Source: Camellia lanceoleosa (Eukaryota > Streptophyta > Magnoliopsida > Ericales > Theaceae). From it: a DNA stretch of 64,000 nucleotides. Of this stretch, positions 10,626 to 21,948 are shown piece after piece. The stretch covers positions 62,073,018 to 62,137,017 of the forward strand of contig CM045763.1 in NCBI GenBank assembly GCA_025200525.1, given 5' to 3'. Numbering within the stretch: position 1 is the stretch's first letter; the number at the start of each line of letters is the position of its first letter. The notes below the pieces were generated by a model. It was not told the DNA's origin and ran no database searches. It saw only the letters and a program-made list of their open reading frames with translations. The position numbers were made by a program, and so were the translations under genes.

Positions 10626-12111
10626 AAGTCTCCCAAAAGAATATCAAGTTTTAACATGAAAGGGTATCAAAAAGTTTTATTTTACTAGAAATTTTGTTTT
10701 TAAAAAAATAAAAATAAATACTTTTTAGCGTTGTATTTTTAAAATTTTTAAAAGTAAGTTAATACTCCTATAATATAGTGTCAATGTAATTATGTCAAAC
10801 TTTTAGAACATTCTATATTTTTTTCTAAAACTTAAGTAGTTAGTATAATTTACCCTTATGTATTAGGCTTCGTATTTGATTTTTTTTTGGGGGGGGGGGT
10901 GTGAGATAATTCACAAAAGTAAATATATATATATATATATATTTGTAAGGCTCCTTGTACATTAAGAAATCTTTGAAGTCGATTTTTTTTTTTTTTTTTT
11001 TTAAGGGAAAAAAAGTAACCAATAAATAATCACATTTCAATTATATTAACTTTAAAGTTAACCAATAAAAGTGCACTTATTCTAAACTTCTCAAACTTGA
11101 CCTTAATTTTGGTTGAGGGAATTACTTTGGTTGTGTAGCCTTCGCAAAAAAGACACAAAGTTATCAATAAACATTTTCCCACAACTACCTAAAAGAAAAT
11201 AGGGTAAATTACAATTTAATAGTGTTTTTACAAAATAATTGTAAATTCATGAAAAAAATGAAGATTTTAATTATTAATATTCACAAAATTTATTATTAAT
11301 TTAAAATTATTTTTTAAAAGAATTGTAATTGTCCCAAAATATACTCTCCACTTTCTATCTAGAAGAAATTAAGGCAATCAGATGGGCATTTCAACAAGCA
11401 CAAAGATAAATTATAAGGACTAGTTTCTCTCTAAACCACTTGTGTGAATTGGATGATCCGGTTTGGCTTATTGACCCACATGAACTCCCATTCCACGATT
11501 CATTTCGTCATTTTAAGTCTTTTTATTACACTTTATTCATTTTAATTATTATTATTTTTTATTTTATTCTTTTAAATTAAAAATTGATATAATGTAACTC
11601 TTTAATCTTCTAAAATTTTTTAATCTCACCTTTATGTCTCAATTTTGTTGACAAAATAGTCAAAAAAAGGTACATGTAATGTACACATTTTCTAAATTTT
11701 CTATTCTGAAAGTGTAGTATTTCTTACCTGCATTCATACTTCAACAGCTCCATCGACCATGGTTTTAAAAAAGCACACTTTTTTTTTACGAATTAATCAT
11801 GTCTTTGCTTTTTAAACTATTTTTTATTTTATTTTTTCTCTTTTTGCGGACATTTCTCTGTTTTTGATCATATGAACTTTGCTTCTTTAGTTTTATGTTT
11901 TTTTTTGTTTTTGTTTTTTTTAACATTGCTTTTTCTTAGTGTTAGAAACATCATTTGTGACCTTTGGCCTTTTGGAATCGCTCACGCATGCTTTGCTCAT
12001 TACTATGAACAGTAATATTATATATCCAGAATTTTTCAAAATTATTATCTTGTAATTCAAATTTATTTTATATATAAATTTCAAACTACATAAAGTTAAT
12101 CTCAATTATAT
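10626..12111. other. AT-rich intergenic sequence
   Basis: Contains homopolymer runs (T/G run at 10879-10900, (AT)n at 10924-10941, poly-T at 10982-11002). A possible short inverted-repeat element lies at about 11205-11340 (gtaaattacaattta against attgtaattgtccc). No gene is visible. Confidence 0.5.
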
Positions 12112-12297
12112 TGTTAATGTATATTATATTATACTTATCTATTTGTATCTCTATCTCCATCTCCTTATATCTTTATCTTCTTCTATACTTATTTAGGTTT
12201 CTTTTCAGCCTATATATATAGGCTTTTTCTATTAATATTAATTTAATTCAATATAATATAGATACACAAATTTTCCTTTCTTTCAACCATTTTAACA
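12112..12297 (+). repeat. 5' LTR of copia A (186 bp)
   Basis: TG...CA ends; pairs with the 195-bp 3' LTR. The differences include extra tatctctatctcta units in the 3' copy. The palindrome cctatatatatagg near the end of each LTR probably includes the TATA element. Confidence 0.92.
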
Positions 12298-12309
12298 TGG
12301 TATCAAAAC
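12298..12309 (+). other. Primer-binding site of copia A
   Basis: tggtatcaaaac directly abuts the 5' LTR. It closely matches the TGGTATCAGAGC complement of initiator methionine tRNA used by most plant copia elements. Confidence 0.8.
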
Positions 12310-12599
12310 TTAGGTCTTGAATCCTAGCTCATTTTTCTCTGCTTATTGCCCATACGGTGGCATTGTAGCATATCTCTTCTTTTTCATCAATGCACCATTC
12401 GTTGTTCCACAACCTTTGTTTTGTCATTGCCGTCATCATTTTTGACCAAAATTTTATAAATTTTTTTACCACTATGCTCGAATTGTTCACTAGTTCTGCC
12501 ACCGGGCCGTCGCTACAAACCTCTGAATCGCTCTCATCGCCCGCTTGTGTAGTTAGTGCGTCTAGCCTTCCGCCGTCACTCTCCTACGTGCCAACACGC

Positions 12600-12775
12600 G
12601 CCATTCCTGCTACTACGTATGTCGTTTCTACTACCGTGCACCTGCGTACACCTTTCTTACTACCGTGTATCCGTATGCACCACCACTGCTATTGTACACT
12701 CGCGTGCACCGTTTTTGCTACTGTGCACCCGCATGCACCGTTTTTGCTATTGTGTGCCGCGCCTCTCATCACTAC
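12600..12775 (+). repeat. ~30-bp minisatellite in the copia A leader
   Basis: Units such as gcaccgtttttgctactgtg, followed by cacccgcat, are repeated about five times with drift. They leave two overlapping open frames (12390-12842 and 12556-12813) that show no gag similarity; I treat these as by-products of the repeat rather than genes. Confidence 0.7.
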
Positions 12776-12926
12776 CGTGCGCTTGGCCGCTAATGTGTGT
12801 GTCACATGGCTGATGTCATCTTTGGCCTGTTGTCATCTCTGAGTCCATTTTTGGCTATTTTTAGGCCAACTTCGGCTACTCTCTAGCTATTTTCAGCGTT
12901 CCAAATTCACTAAGACTCTGTTTCAT

Positions 12927-13007
12927 CGGTTCTACTCCGACACTCTTGGGCCCTCTTTGTGACTCACCGGTTCTACTCCGACACTACTAGGCCCTCTTTG
13001 TGACTCA
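12927..13007 (+). repeat. ~40-bp tandem duplication
   Basis: ggttctactccgacact, followed by ggccctctttgtgactca, occurs twice in direct succession just before the protease-region frame. Confidence 0.9.
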
Positions 13008-13022
13008 TACTTTGATTACTTC

Positions 13023-13535
13023 ATGGATCATTCAGATAATTCTCCTTTCTACGGTGGCTCTTTTAGATCCTCTGTTAGTCAACATGACTCTTCGATTCAG
13101 TCTGCCTCTACTGCTATTACACCTGTCTCCTCTTCTATTTACACTGTTCATGATATTGAAGCTATTATGCAAAAGGTTCTTTCCACTTCTAGTGCACCTT
13201 CTACTGCTATCTCAGTCACCCCAGGTTCCTCTTCATGGTATTTTGATTCGGTCTATTGCAACCATCTGACTTCTGACCCTACATTGTTCTCTTCCACTAC
13301 ATGTCCTTCTAATTTACCTAGCATTCATACTGCTGATGGTTCTCAAATGCATGTTAGGCATGTAGGTCATATTTCTATCTTTAATGTCTCTCTTCCTCAC
13401 ACTTATCTGATCCCTATTCTTACACTAAATCTTATCTCTATTGGTCAACTCTGTGATCTTGGCCTCACTATCCTATTTTCTCCAACTAGTTGTGTTGTGC
13501 AGAATCCGAAGATGGGACAAACTGTAACAAACTGA
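13023..13535 (+). pseudogene. Copia A: gag end / protease region, truncated
   Basis: An open frame of about 170 codons begins MDHSDNSPF. After a serine/threonine-rich lead it reaches SSWYFDSVYCNHLTSD, the copia protease core. The usual active-site Asp-Ser/Thr-Gly is changed to Asp-Ser-Val, and the metal-knuckle region of gag is missing upstream. The following stretch with ISIGQLCDLGLTILFSP matches the region just before the integrase in this family. The frame then runs into the inserted LTR at 13523 and stops. No product would be functional. Confidence 0.85.
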
Positions 13536-14932
13536 AAATTTAAGTTGTCCCTTAAATTTTATATTAGTATTGGTTAATTATAAATGATTTCAAAAAAATA
13601 ATTTTAACTTTATATTATTATTCAATATTATTTTTACGAGTATTATGATATTTTCATTATATTTTTCTCTATATTTTTCCTAAATCAAAATACATTGGCT
13701 GTAACATTTTACGTACAACAAGGAGCGTGGTTTAATTCACTTGCTGACCACGCCTCCTCCCTTATATATAGGGATGTTCACCATATGCATCATCACCAAT
13801 TCCAAGCTCTCTTATTTTCTCTCTCTCTCTCTCTCTCTCTGCTCTTTAGTGTTTTTTTATATATAAAACTTTGAGTTTAGTTTGAAGTATTTAGTAGGTC
13901 ACAGTGAATGAAAGGTAAAAGTTAGAATTAACATTAAGGTGAGTTATATTATATCTTGAGTCACCATAATATATTTTATATGTTTTGAGTTACCATAATT
14001 TATTTTCAGCAATTTGGGTTTTATAAATTAGATTAATATTCGATTATATTGATTATTTTACGAACTCTATTTGCTTAAATTGAAACCCATATATATGTTT
14101 GTTTAAATTTTCTTAATTATTTAACATTGATTTTATAAGTAATTATTTTATGTATGTACCACCATGGGAGTTCCATGCCTTGGGGACCTAAATAACCATT
14201 GACCCTTTGATTAGTCACTTTGTGACCCTTTATGCATTATGGATCCTTGACACTCGATTTACGGTGTGGAGCAAAGTGTTGTGCAGACTAAGTGTTACAC
14301 TATTGTCGAGCCACCTCTTGAGTCCATACATCTGTTATGTTACATAGTGGTTATGATTTTTGGTGTGGAGCAAAGTCTTTGTCTGAGACTAAGTGCTACA
14401 CTCTGGTAGGAGCCACCTCTAGAGTTCGTCTGAGCCACCTCTTGAGTCCATACATCTAATACATTCCGTTTTGTACCATGGTTATGATTATTTTGTTCTG
14501 TATTATATGTCAAATGATCTACGTATTATATACTCTGTATTTTAAAGCTTTGTTTAACCAATAATTATCCATGGTGAATTTTATGCCCTTATGCTCTTAA
14601 TATAATATTTCTCACTTTGCCATGTGCTTATAGTTGTTTACCAATTTTCAGGAAACAATGCAATTCAGAAATAGCTTTTGGAGAGTCTTAGATCTTGAGT
14701 ACATGGAATATACATACACAACACTTTTATGGTATTTTTATTTGTAAATATCGACCTTTTTGGTCAATAAATTTTGTTATAAAAATAGAAGCTCCGATGA
14801 TTATTTTAGTATTCTCACTTAAATATTTTTTTCTTTTCTTTTTAGTAATTTGTTTAAGAATTGGCCGGAAGTAACTTCAATTACTGGCCATTATGATGCT
14901 TAACCCTTAGGTACGAGGAGTTGGTCGTGACA
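13523..14932 (+). mobile_element. Solo LTR nested in copia A (~1.41 kb)
   Basis: It begins tgtaacaaactg and ends ttggtcgtgaca, and is homologous to the LTR at 5339-6861 in the same orientation. It has its own TATA (ttatatatagg, about 13763) followed by a CT microsatellite at about 13815-13842. It separates the two halves of the copia protease/pre-integrase region, so it arrived later than copia A. No target duplication is evident at the junctions (caaac before, tcttt after). Confidence 0.8.
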
Positions 14933-15062
14933 TCTTTATGATAAGTCGTAGACATGGACGTCTATACGAGCTTATCCACATTCGCATTCCCTCCTCCAGT
15001 CCTTCCAATGTTGAGACGCTGCTTTTGCTACTATTAGTTCCTCTCTTACTTTATGGCATTTT

Positions 15063-15763
15063 AGGTTAGGTCATGTGTCTTTTGGTCATTTATGCTCTCT
15101 AGCTTCAAGTGGTCAGTTAGGTGATGTTCCAAATGATAAAGTAGACTGTCTATCTTGTCAACTTCCAAAACAGTCTGTTTTGCCATTAACTACTAGTACT
15201 TCTATGTCTCGTGTACCTTTTGATCTTAACACTATGATGTTTAGGGGCCTTCACCTAATACTACTATGGGGGGATCTAAATACTTTGTTATATTTGTTGA
15301 CGATTTCACTTTCGTTTCGTGGTTATTTCTTATGAAATCTCACTCTGAGTTACAAAAATTTTCGTGTTGCTAATGCTCAGGAATACAAAGCAACTCATTT
15401 TTTGAAATTCCTTCGTCAAAGTGGTACCCTTTCTCATTATTCTTGTCCTGGTACCTCCCAACAAAATGGTCGTGCTGGGCGCAAACATCGCCATATCCTG
15501 AACCTTTATTCGTCTTTGTTTTAATATCTTCTTCTTGTCCTGAAAGTTTTTTGGGAGAAGTTGCTCTCACAACAATCTATACTATCAACTGTGTTCCTTC
15601 CCCTACCATCAACAATCAAACCCCATATGAGCATCTGCATGGTACACCTCCTGTCCATACTGGTCTTTGTGTATTTAGATGTGCTTGTTTTGTTCTTTTT
15701 CAACCACATAAGCGTACCAAATTAGAACCTCGCGCCTGTTTTGTGTTGCTTCCTAGGGTATGA
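15063..15763 (+). pseudogene. Copia A: integrase, several frames
   Basis: After the nested LTR, the copia sequence resumes with RRHGRLYELIHIRIPSS (about 14945-15000). The pre-integrase zinc-binding region follows with GHVSFGHLCSLASSGQLGD and CLSCQLPKQS, then the core in shifted frames, including YFVIFVDDFTF (about 15287) and PESFLGEVALTTIYTINCV (about 15540). The stretch NNQTPYEHLHGTPP and FRCACFVLFQPHKRTKLEPR is diagnostic of Ty1/copia integrase. At least three frameshifts and several stops break it. Confidence 0.88.
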
Positions 15764-16277
15764 GATTGAACATAAAGGTTATCGTTGTTGGGATCGTCTT
15801 TCTCATCGTCTTCGTGTCTCGCGTCATGTAGTATTTTGGGAACACAAAATGTTCTCCTCTACATCTAAGTTTCATTTGTCCACTCATTTTACTACACCAT
15901 TCTTTATAGATCCCCCTCTTTTGTTTAATGAGCTTGATACATACACTATTTCTAACATGATGACTCCAGCCCATCCTATGGATTCTGCTCTGCCTTCTTC
16001 TGGTCTTGCTGTTTCACTCCTTGATCCTGAGCCAGCTTTTGTACGTGCTCCTGTTCCACCTCCTAATCTTGTTATCATTCACTCTCCCAGTGAGCCTTAT
16101 ACATCCCTTGATTCCACTATATCATCTACTGCACCAGAGATACCTCTTCGCCATTCTACTCAGGTAACACAACCTTACATACTTCTTCGTGATTTCATTG
16201 TTGGTTCCGATTTTTCTTCTTATGAACCTACTTCCTGTCGAGAGCTTGGTCTAACCCTCCTCGATAGTAAGCTATAG
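15741..16277 (+). pseudogene. Copia A: integrase C-terminal part and linker to RT
   Basis: An open frame of 178 codons with CCFLGYEIEHKGYRCWD and RLRVSRHVVFWEHKMFSS continues the integrase in another frame. It overlaps the previous piece by about 20 bases, marking a frameshift. The rest is a proline/serine-rich linker typical of the integrase-RT junction. Confidence 0.85.
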
Positions 16278-16336
16278 TGATGTTGTAGGCTTTAGATAAA
16301 ACTCACACGGAATGTAGTTTATCTTCTACGGAAAGA

Positions 16337-17642
16337 GTGTTGTTAGTTGCAAATGGGTTTACAAGATCAAAAACCCTCCAATGGTTCCATTGGCGTTACA
16401 AAGTTCATCTTGTTACTCGGGGGTTTACTCAAGAATATGGGATTGATTATGAGGAAACACTTGCTCCTGTTGCTCGTCTTACTTCAGTTCACAATTTACT
16501 TGTTGTTGCTGCTGCTTGTCATTGGAGTCTTTGTCAGATGGATGTCAAACGCTTTTCTCATTGGTGATCTCCTTGAGGAAGTTCATATCTGACCTCCTCT
16601 TGATTCCTCAGTTCAGTCCACTAAGGTTTGTAAACTTCGCTATGCTTTGTATGGTTTCAAACAAGCTCCCCGTACCTGGTTTGCCAAGTTCAGTTCTACC
16701 ATTAGTGACTTTGGATTCTCTTCCAGTGCCTATGGTTCTGCTTTGTTTATATGCAAGGCGGGCGTGGTGTTATTATTCTTCTTATTCTCTATGTTGATGA
16801 TCTGATCATCACGGGGATGACTTCTGATGGGTATCTCTAGTCTCAAACCGTTCCTCGATCACCCGACTTGAGATGAAAGATTTAGGTTTGTTAGTTATTT
16901 CCTCGGCTTGAAAATTTCTTATGATCATACGGTTACTTTCTCACCGGGCCAAGTATACCTCTGATCTTTTGGCTCGTCTTTGGTCTTCTGATTGTAAGCT
17001 GCTCCTACCTAGTTAATTCTCGGACTCGTCACATAGCTCTTAACGATCTGTTATGCGATGCTACCTTATCTTGTCGACTAGTTGGCGGTCTTGTTTATCT
17101 TCTGATTACTCGTCGAGACATTGTCTATGTTGTTCACATTGTCGATCGGTTTATAGGCTGCTCCTCGCTCTTCGCACTATGATGCTTTGGTTAGCATTTT
17201 GCGTTGTCTCAAAGAACTATGTTTCATGGTCTTCACTACTCGGCACACTAATCTCTCTGATTACCGCATTTTTACGTCAGTTATTGACGGGGGATCTTAT
17301 TGATCGTCGTTCTACTACTGATTCTACTTTTTCTTGAGTGACTCTCTCATTTATGCGGCATAGCAAGAAGCAAACTCTTGTTGCTCGTTCTAATCTTGAG
17401 GTTGAGTATTATCCTCTTCTTGACACTACTCGAGGAGCTTGTGTGAAAGCTTGGCTTCTTTACGATATGGGGTTTTCTCATTCGTTTGGGATTAACCTCT
17501 ATTGTGATAATCGAGAATACTATTAGGATAATGATGTACACCATGATCGCACAAAGCATATTGAGATTGATTCTCACTTCATCACGATAGCATGTTACTA
17601 GTGGCACTATTTGTCTTATCTTTATTATCTCTGCCGATTAGA
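16337..17642 (+). pseudogene. Copia A: reverse transcriptase and RNase H, fragmented
   Basis: Pieces in three frames line up with copia RT: VHLVTRGFTQEYGIDYEETL and APVARLTSVHNLLVV (16400-16520), then LYGFKQAPRTWFAKFSST (about 16645-16700). A region with YVDDLIITG follows in a shifted frame near 16791-16817. RNase H remnants are DLIDRRSTT (about 17290), SKKQTLVARSNLEVEY (about 17362) and YCDNRE (about 17500), followed by DRTKHIEIDSHFI (about 17545). Numerous stops and frameshifts make it inactive. Confidence 0.88.
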
Positions 17643-17742
17643 CAATTGAAATCTTCACTAAGGCTCATCCTCATGGTCATTTTAGTGATCTAGTTTCTAA
17701 ACTCAAGTTGGTTGATGCTTACCCACAGGAGTTTGAGAAATT

Positions 17743-17937
17743 TGTTAATGTATATTATATTATACTATACTTATCTATTTGTATCTTTATCCTATCTTGT
17801 ATCTCTATCTCTATCTCTATCTCCTTGTATACTTATCAGGTTTCTTTTAGGCCTATATATATAGGCTTCTCCTATGTATTCATTTAATTCAATATAATAC
17901 AAATACACAATTTTCCTTTCTTTCAACCATTCTAACA
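17743..17937 (+). repeat. 3' LTR of copia A (195 bp)
   Basis: Homologous to 12112-12297 and preceded by a degraded purine-rich stretch (caggagtttgagaaatt) in the polypurine-tract position. TATAT follows immediately. Confidence 0.92.
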
Positions 17938-17942
17938 TATAT

Positions 17943-18815
17943 AATCATCTATTCAAAAATTTCTACCACATAACCATTAACCATCCATTCAAAAATTCTA
18001 AATGGATAATTATGAGTTGGCAGACTTTTCTTGTTAACATGCCAAGGATGGAATATTCCTAACCATCCCATACATGACAATTTATTGACTTGGTACCTTG
18101 ACTTTGCACCATTTTTTTAATAAAAAAAAAAAAAAATTCATAATCTACTCAAAATTTTAAATCTAAGGTGTATATTTAAATTTCTTGTTATGGGGTTATA
18201 CCATAAATAAATCTTAATCATTGATTAAAAAATTTAAGTAATTTTATGACTTTTTTTCTTAGATATATAGATCTCCTGTCTATTTTTCTAACTGTCGTCT
18301 CTTTATGATAGACTAATATAAACAATAGATGTTATAAACAATAACAATATCTATATAACATGTATCATGTTTTAAAATAGATTTTATTCATATTATTCAA
18401 TTTATTTCATTATTTATTTATTTTTAGTTGTTGAAAAAGTGTAGTGGAGAGTAATCAACTGTACTAATTCTTTCTGGCATAATCAAAGAAGTTTCTACCT
18501 ATTGAAAGCCAGATAGAAGAGGCCTATATTAATGACACAAAATAGGAGATCATAAGTGCTCATTAAAATTATACCTTGACTCTCGTTCCCATCGAGTTCG
18601 GATCCTCTCCTTAACTTCTCTCATTCATTTCCTCAGGCAGCGGTTGAGATTCATTAATCCAGATCAATGGCTATAAACAATAAAAAGATAAAAATTATGA
18701 AATTGAAATTTGATAAATTTCTCGCCAAAAGCTATACATACAGGTTATACATTCACTTCACTCTCACTCTCACTAAGCCTCACACTCATCTCTTATCCTC
18801 CATTGAACCCACCCT
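17943..18815. other. Intergenic sequence, CT-rich towards the end
   Basis: AT-rich and without a gene up to about 18560. From there G+C rises, and ctcactctcactctcact at about 18757 looks like a plant 5' UTR leading to the small frame at 18816. Confidence 0.4.
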
Positions 18816-18945
18816 CATGGCGACCACTCCAAGCGGCGACATGCTTCGGCGACCCACTCCTCCCAACCTACTGCTTGACCCTAATATTCTGCCCGTGAAC
18901 CATAGCTCACCACGACCACCATCGGTGGGCGAAGAAATTTCTTAG
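18816..18945 (+). CDS. Small orphan reading frame, possible first exon or gene fragment
   Basis: ATGGCGACC is a good plant start context and follows a CT-rich leader. The frame (42 codons, beginning MATTPSGDMLRRPTPPNLL) is proline-rich, about 57% G+C and stops at 18943-18945, while the surroundings are strongly AT-rich. I recognise no family. It may be the remains of a first exon whose splice donor was lost, or chance. No downstream exon was found before the LTR at 19457. Confidence 0.25.
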
Positions 18946-19456
18946 CGAGCGTGGGTTCTCGGGCCATAGATGAACTAGGTTTGTCTTGAAATGTTGGAAT
19001 TAAAAGTTAGGGTTGTGATTGAGATTGAGAAAATAGATTTGAAATTTCAAAATTAAGGCTTTGATTTGGGATTCCAACAGAAAAAAATTAGGGCTTTCAT
19101 TTGGGTGTTATCTTCTTCTTCTTCTTCTTCTTTTTTCCATCTCTCTCTTACATGGTTTAATACTTTTTCAGGTTTGTTTTGTTTATTCTATTTTGTGGGT
19201 GTGTTTTTGTGTGTTTTCAGGGTCATTCCATGTTTGATGAATAAGTATCCATAAACCTATGTAATTAGTTTGGATGAGCTGGTGAGACAAATTGTTGCTC
19301 CCTAATTTCTTACTTCTGTAATTTTCTATCTTAAATTTCAAAAGTAAAATAAAAATACATTTGTTGCTCCTTCTTTGTTGTTCTTCTCCTTCGTGCAAAA
19401 TTCGGATAGATATATACATATTTATGTGCTTTGCATGATCATTTCCTTTATATTTA

Positions 19457-20685
19457 TGTTAGGAATGGTTTTGGAAAAAATCAGAGTTTTACTAAACTTT
19501 TGTCTAAGTTTTAGGTGGGACCCATCGCCAAAAGTCGTGGTCTAAGTAGTAACGTGTTCTATGCAGCGTTGTGATTCACGTGGTATATTTGGTTGCTCAA
19601 AACCATTATCGGGTGAATGGAATTGAAGCCAAGGTCGGCTCCATAGAAATGGTACATTGGTGAAGTTTCCTTAAAGGTTTGAATTAAAGGTTTGTCCTAC
19701 ATTGGTTTTGTGGGCGAACTTTTGTAGGTTTATAAGGCATAGGTTTACAACTTGGAGAGGACCCCAAGAGGTACCCAAGCTTGTAGAAAGGTGAGGTTAT
19801 GGGCAAAGTGGGCTAGACTCATTGGACCCAAAATAAACACATCGTCTTGTGCATTTGCCATCCGATCCTGTCGATAGGTCGGATGGACCAGGCTAAGTGA
19901 CTTTGGGCTTAGAGGCGAGTGTGTGGTGTGAGGTTGGATTGGGCTTGTCCCCAATGCTTATCTTTTGGCCAAAAACATTTTGGATTCTTATTTTCTAAAA
20001 TTAAATTCTTACTTTTTTGAATTTAAATTTTGAAAACAATTACGAAATAGTGTCCATATTATTCTTACACCCAAACAAGTCCATATTTGTCTAATATCAT
20101 GAGCAATTAGGTTATCTGTTCAAAATTCAAACCAAATAGATTGTATCTTTTCAAGCAGTGTTGAACAAGTATGGTACTGTTCAAGCAGATCTGCTACTGT
20201 TGGATTCAAGTGAACAACCACCTTTGCACCTATAAATAGAAAAGTCCCTTATTTGGTTTTCACTTAATTTTTAGTCCTTAAATCTACTATTGATCTCTCT
20301 ACATTTTGCTGCATTGTTTTCCTGTGAGAAAGAGTGTATACACAAAGTGTGTTTGTTGTGTGAATAGTTTGTAATACTGCTACTATTCACTGTTGATCAT
20401 TTTATTCTGAGAGATAGACATCCACAATCTGAAAGCAAGTGGAGAGGACAAATCATCTTAGGACAGATGTTAAACCTTGGATTTGATCAAAATTTATTTG
20501 ACAAATAAATAAGGTAAGTAATTAATTTTCGTTTTGTTTTATTTATTTTTATCAGATTTGATTTTGTTTTTGTAACAAAATAAGAATCTGTTGTTTTATT
20601 TTAGTTTATTTACTGTTTTGATTTTTGTAATTAAACAGTTTCTCTCATTTCTTTAATTCTTGAATCTGACAAAGATTGTCCAACA
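19457..20685 (+). repeat. 5' LTR of copia B (~1.23 kb)
   Basis: Starts tgttaggaatgg and probably ends gtccaaca. A possible tRNA-Met-type primer site, tggtatc, lies about 20 bases downstream at 20706, further away than usual. Confidence 0.85.
20231..20238 (+). promoter_or_regulatory. TATA box of copia B 5' LTR
   Basis: cacctataaatagaaaagtccc is a near-ideal plant TATA box, and the same surroundings (aaatagacaagtcccc) recur in the 3' LTR. Confidence 0.65.
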
Positions 20686-21023
20686 ATCTTAAGACAAGAT
20701 ATTTTTGGTATCTTCATTGTATTTATTTTCTATGCTTTTACAAAGCGATATTCTAGTTGAAAAATAAAAATAGTAGTCATATAGTGTTTAATAAATAGTA
20801 ATAATATCTTTGTTTATTTTCTTTGACAAATAGTAGTAATATCTTTGTTTGTCATTAATAATTTGGAATATTAATTTGTGTAGTAGTGTTATAGAAAATA
20901 ATTGTGTGATGTTTTATTTTTTACGTTTTAGTAACTAGAAAAGTAAAATTATTTTGTGTTATAATTTATTTTTGGTTTAAGTAACTAGAAAATTAATTTG
21001 TGATTTAGTTTTTTGATTTTTGT

Positions 21024-21940
21024 AATGAGATATTATAGCTCTGCAACTAAAAGTGGTACTCCAATTGTGCGACAACCGGACCCTATCGAACCATGTTCAT
21101 GTTCAATAAATCATGTAGAAAAAGAAAAAATTTAATGGCATCGAGTTTAGAGATGGCGAGAAAATCTTTGTTCTATCTTACAACTCTAAATCGGCTTTGG
21201 TTTCTCCGTGAAGAGGCTTCAATACTTAAAGAGGATGAAAGTGATCGACAAGTTATTGCATTTGTAGATGCCTAGAAACATTACGATTTTTACGTGCGAA
21301 ACTACATCCTAAATAGCCTAGACATCATCTTTGTATAATGTTTGATCCTTTAAAAATAGCAAAAGAATTATGGGATTCTTTGGAGAAAAAATACAAGGCA
21401 GGAGGATCTTGATACAAAGAAATTTGTTATCGGTAAATTTCTGGACTTTGTTATAGTAGACTCCCAAGCGATAATTTCTCAAGTTCAAAGTTTTCAATTA
21501 ATTTTGCATGATATTCATCTTTGAAGGTATGTCTCTGGCGAGTCTTTCCAAGTCATTGCGTTGGTGGAAAAATTACCACGACTTAGAAGATTTCAAAAAT
21601 TATTTAAAACATAAACACAAAGAGATGATCATAGATGAACTTATTGTAAGACTAGAATTGAGGAAGATAATCGTAAAATTTGAAAAGAGGAATGGTAAGA
21701 ATCCCATTGAATCCAAGGCTAATGTAGTTGAATATGTTGCCCAAACTACATAACAAAAAGAGGAAGTTTGCTAGAGATGGTTCTAAACAAGGTGACAACA
21801 ATGGAAATAAAGTTCAAGGAAAATGCTATAAGTGGCAAGTGGACATCGAGCCTCGATTCTTTGCCCTAAGAAGGATCGGAAGTACAAGCAAGAAGACCAC
21901 CAATCAAGCCAATATGATGGGGATTAGATTACATCTTTGA
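21024..21940 (+). pseudogene. Copia B: gag
   Basis: Recognisable pieces in more than one frame: SLFYLTTLNRLWFLREEAS and LKEDESDRQVIAFVDA (21160-21275), KFVIGKFLDFVIVDSQAIIS (about 21420-21480), and WKNYHDLEDFKNYLKHKHKE in shifted frames (21560-21625). Together they follow the UBN2-type gag of copia elements. The zinc-knuckle area near 21820-21900 is corrupted. Several stops and frameshifts occur. Confidence 0.8.
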
Positions 21941-21948
21941 TAGGGTAA

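Larger units (their letters stand above)
12112..17937 (+). mobile_element. Ty1/copia retrotransposon A, full-length but inactive
   Basis: The element spans 5826 bp including a nested solo LTR. The LTRs are short (12112-12297 and 17743-17937) and obviously homologous, both with tgttaatgtatattat starts and ttctttcaacca...taaca ends. TATAT is duplicated exactly at 12107-12111 and 17938-17942. A primer-binding site follows the 5' LTR. Domain order is protease region, integrase, reverse transcriptase, RNase H, as in Ty1/copia. Every domain is interrupted by stops or frameshifts and the protease region is split by an insertion, so it cannot make its proteins. Confidence 0.93.

Noticed and set aside
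12390..12842. 150-codon frame as a copia gag
   Set aside because: The frame spans a ~30-bp minisatellite and lacks any gag feature or zinc knuckle.
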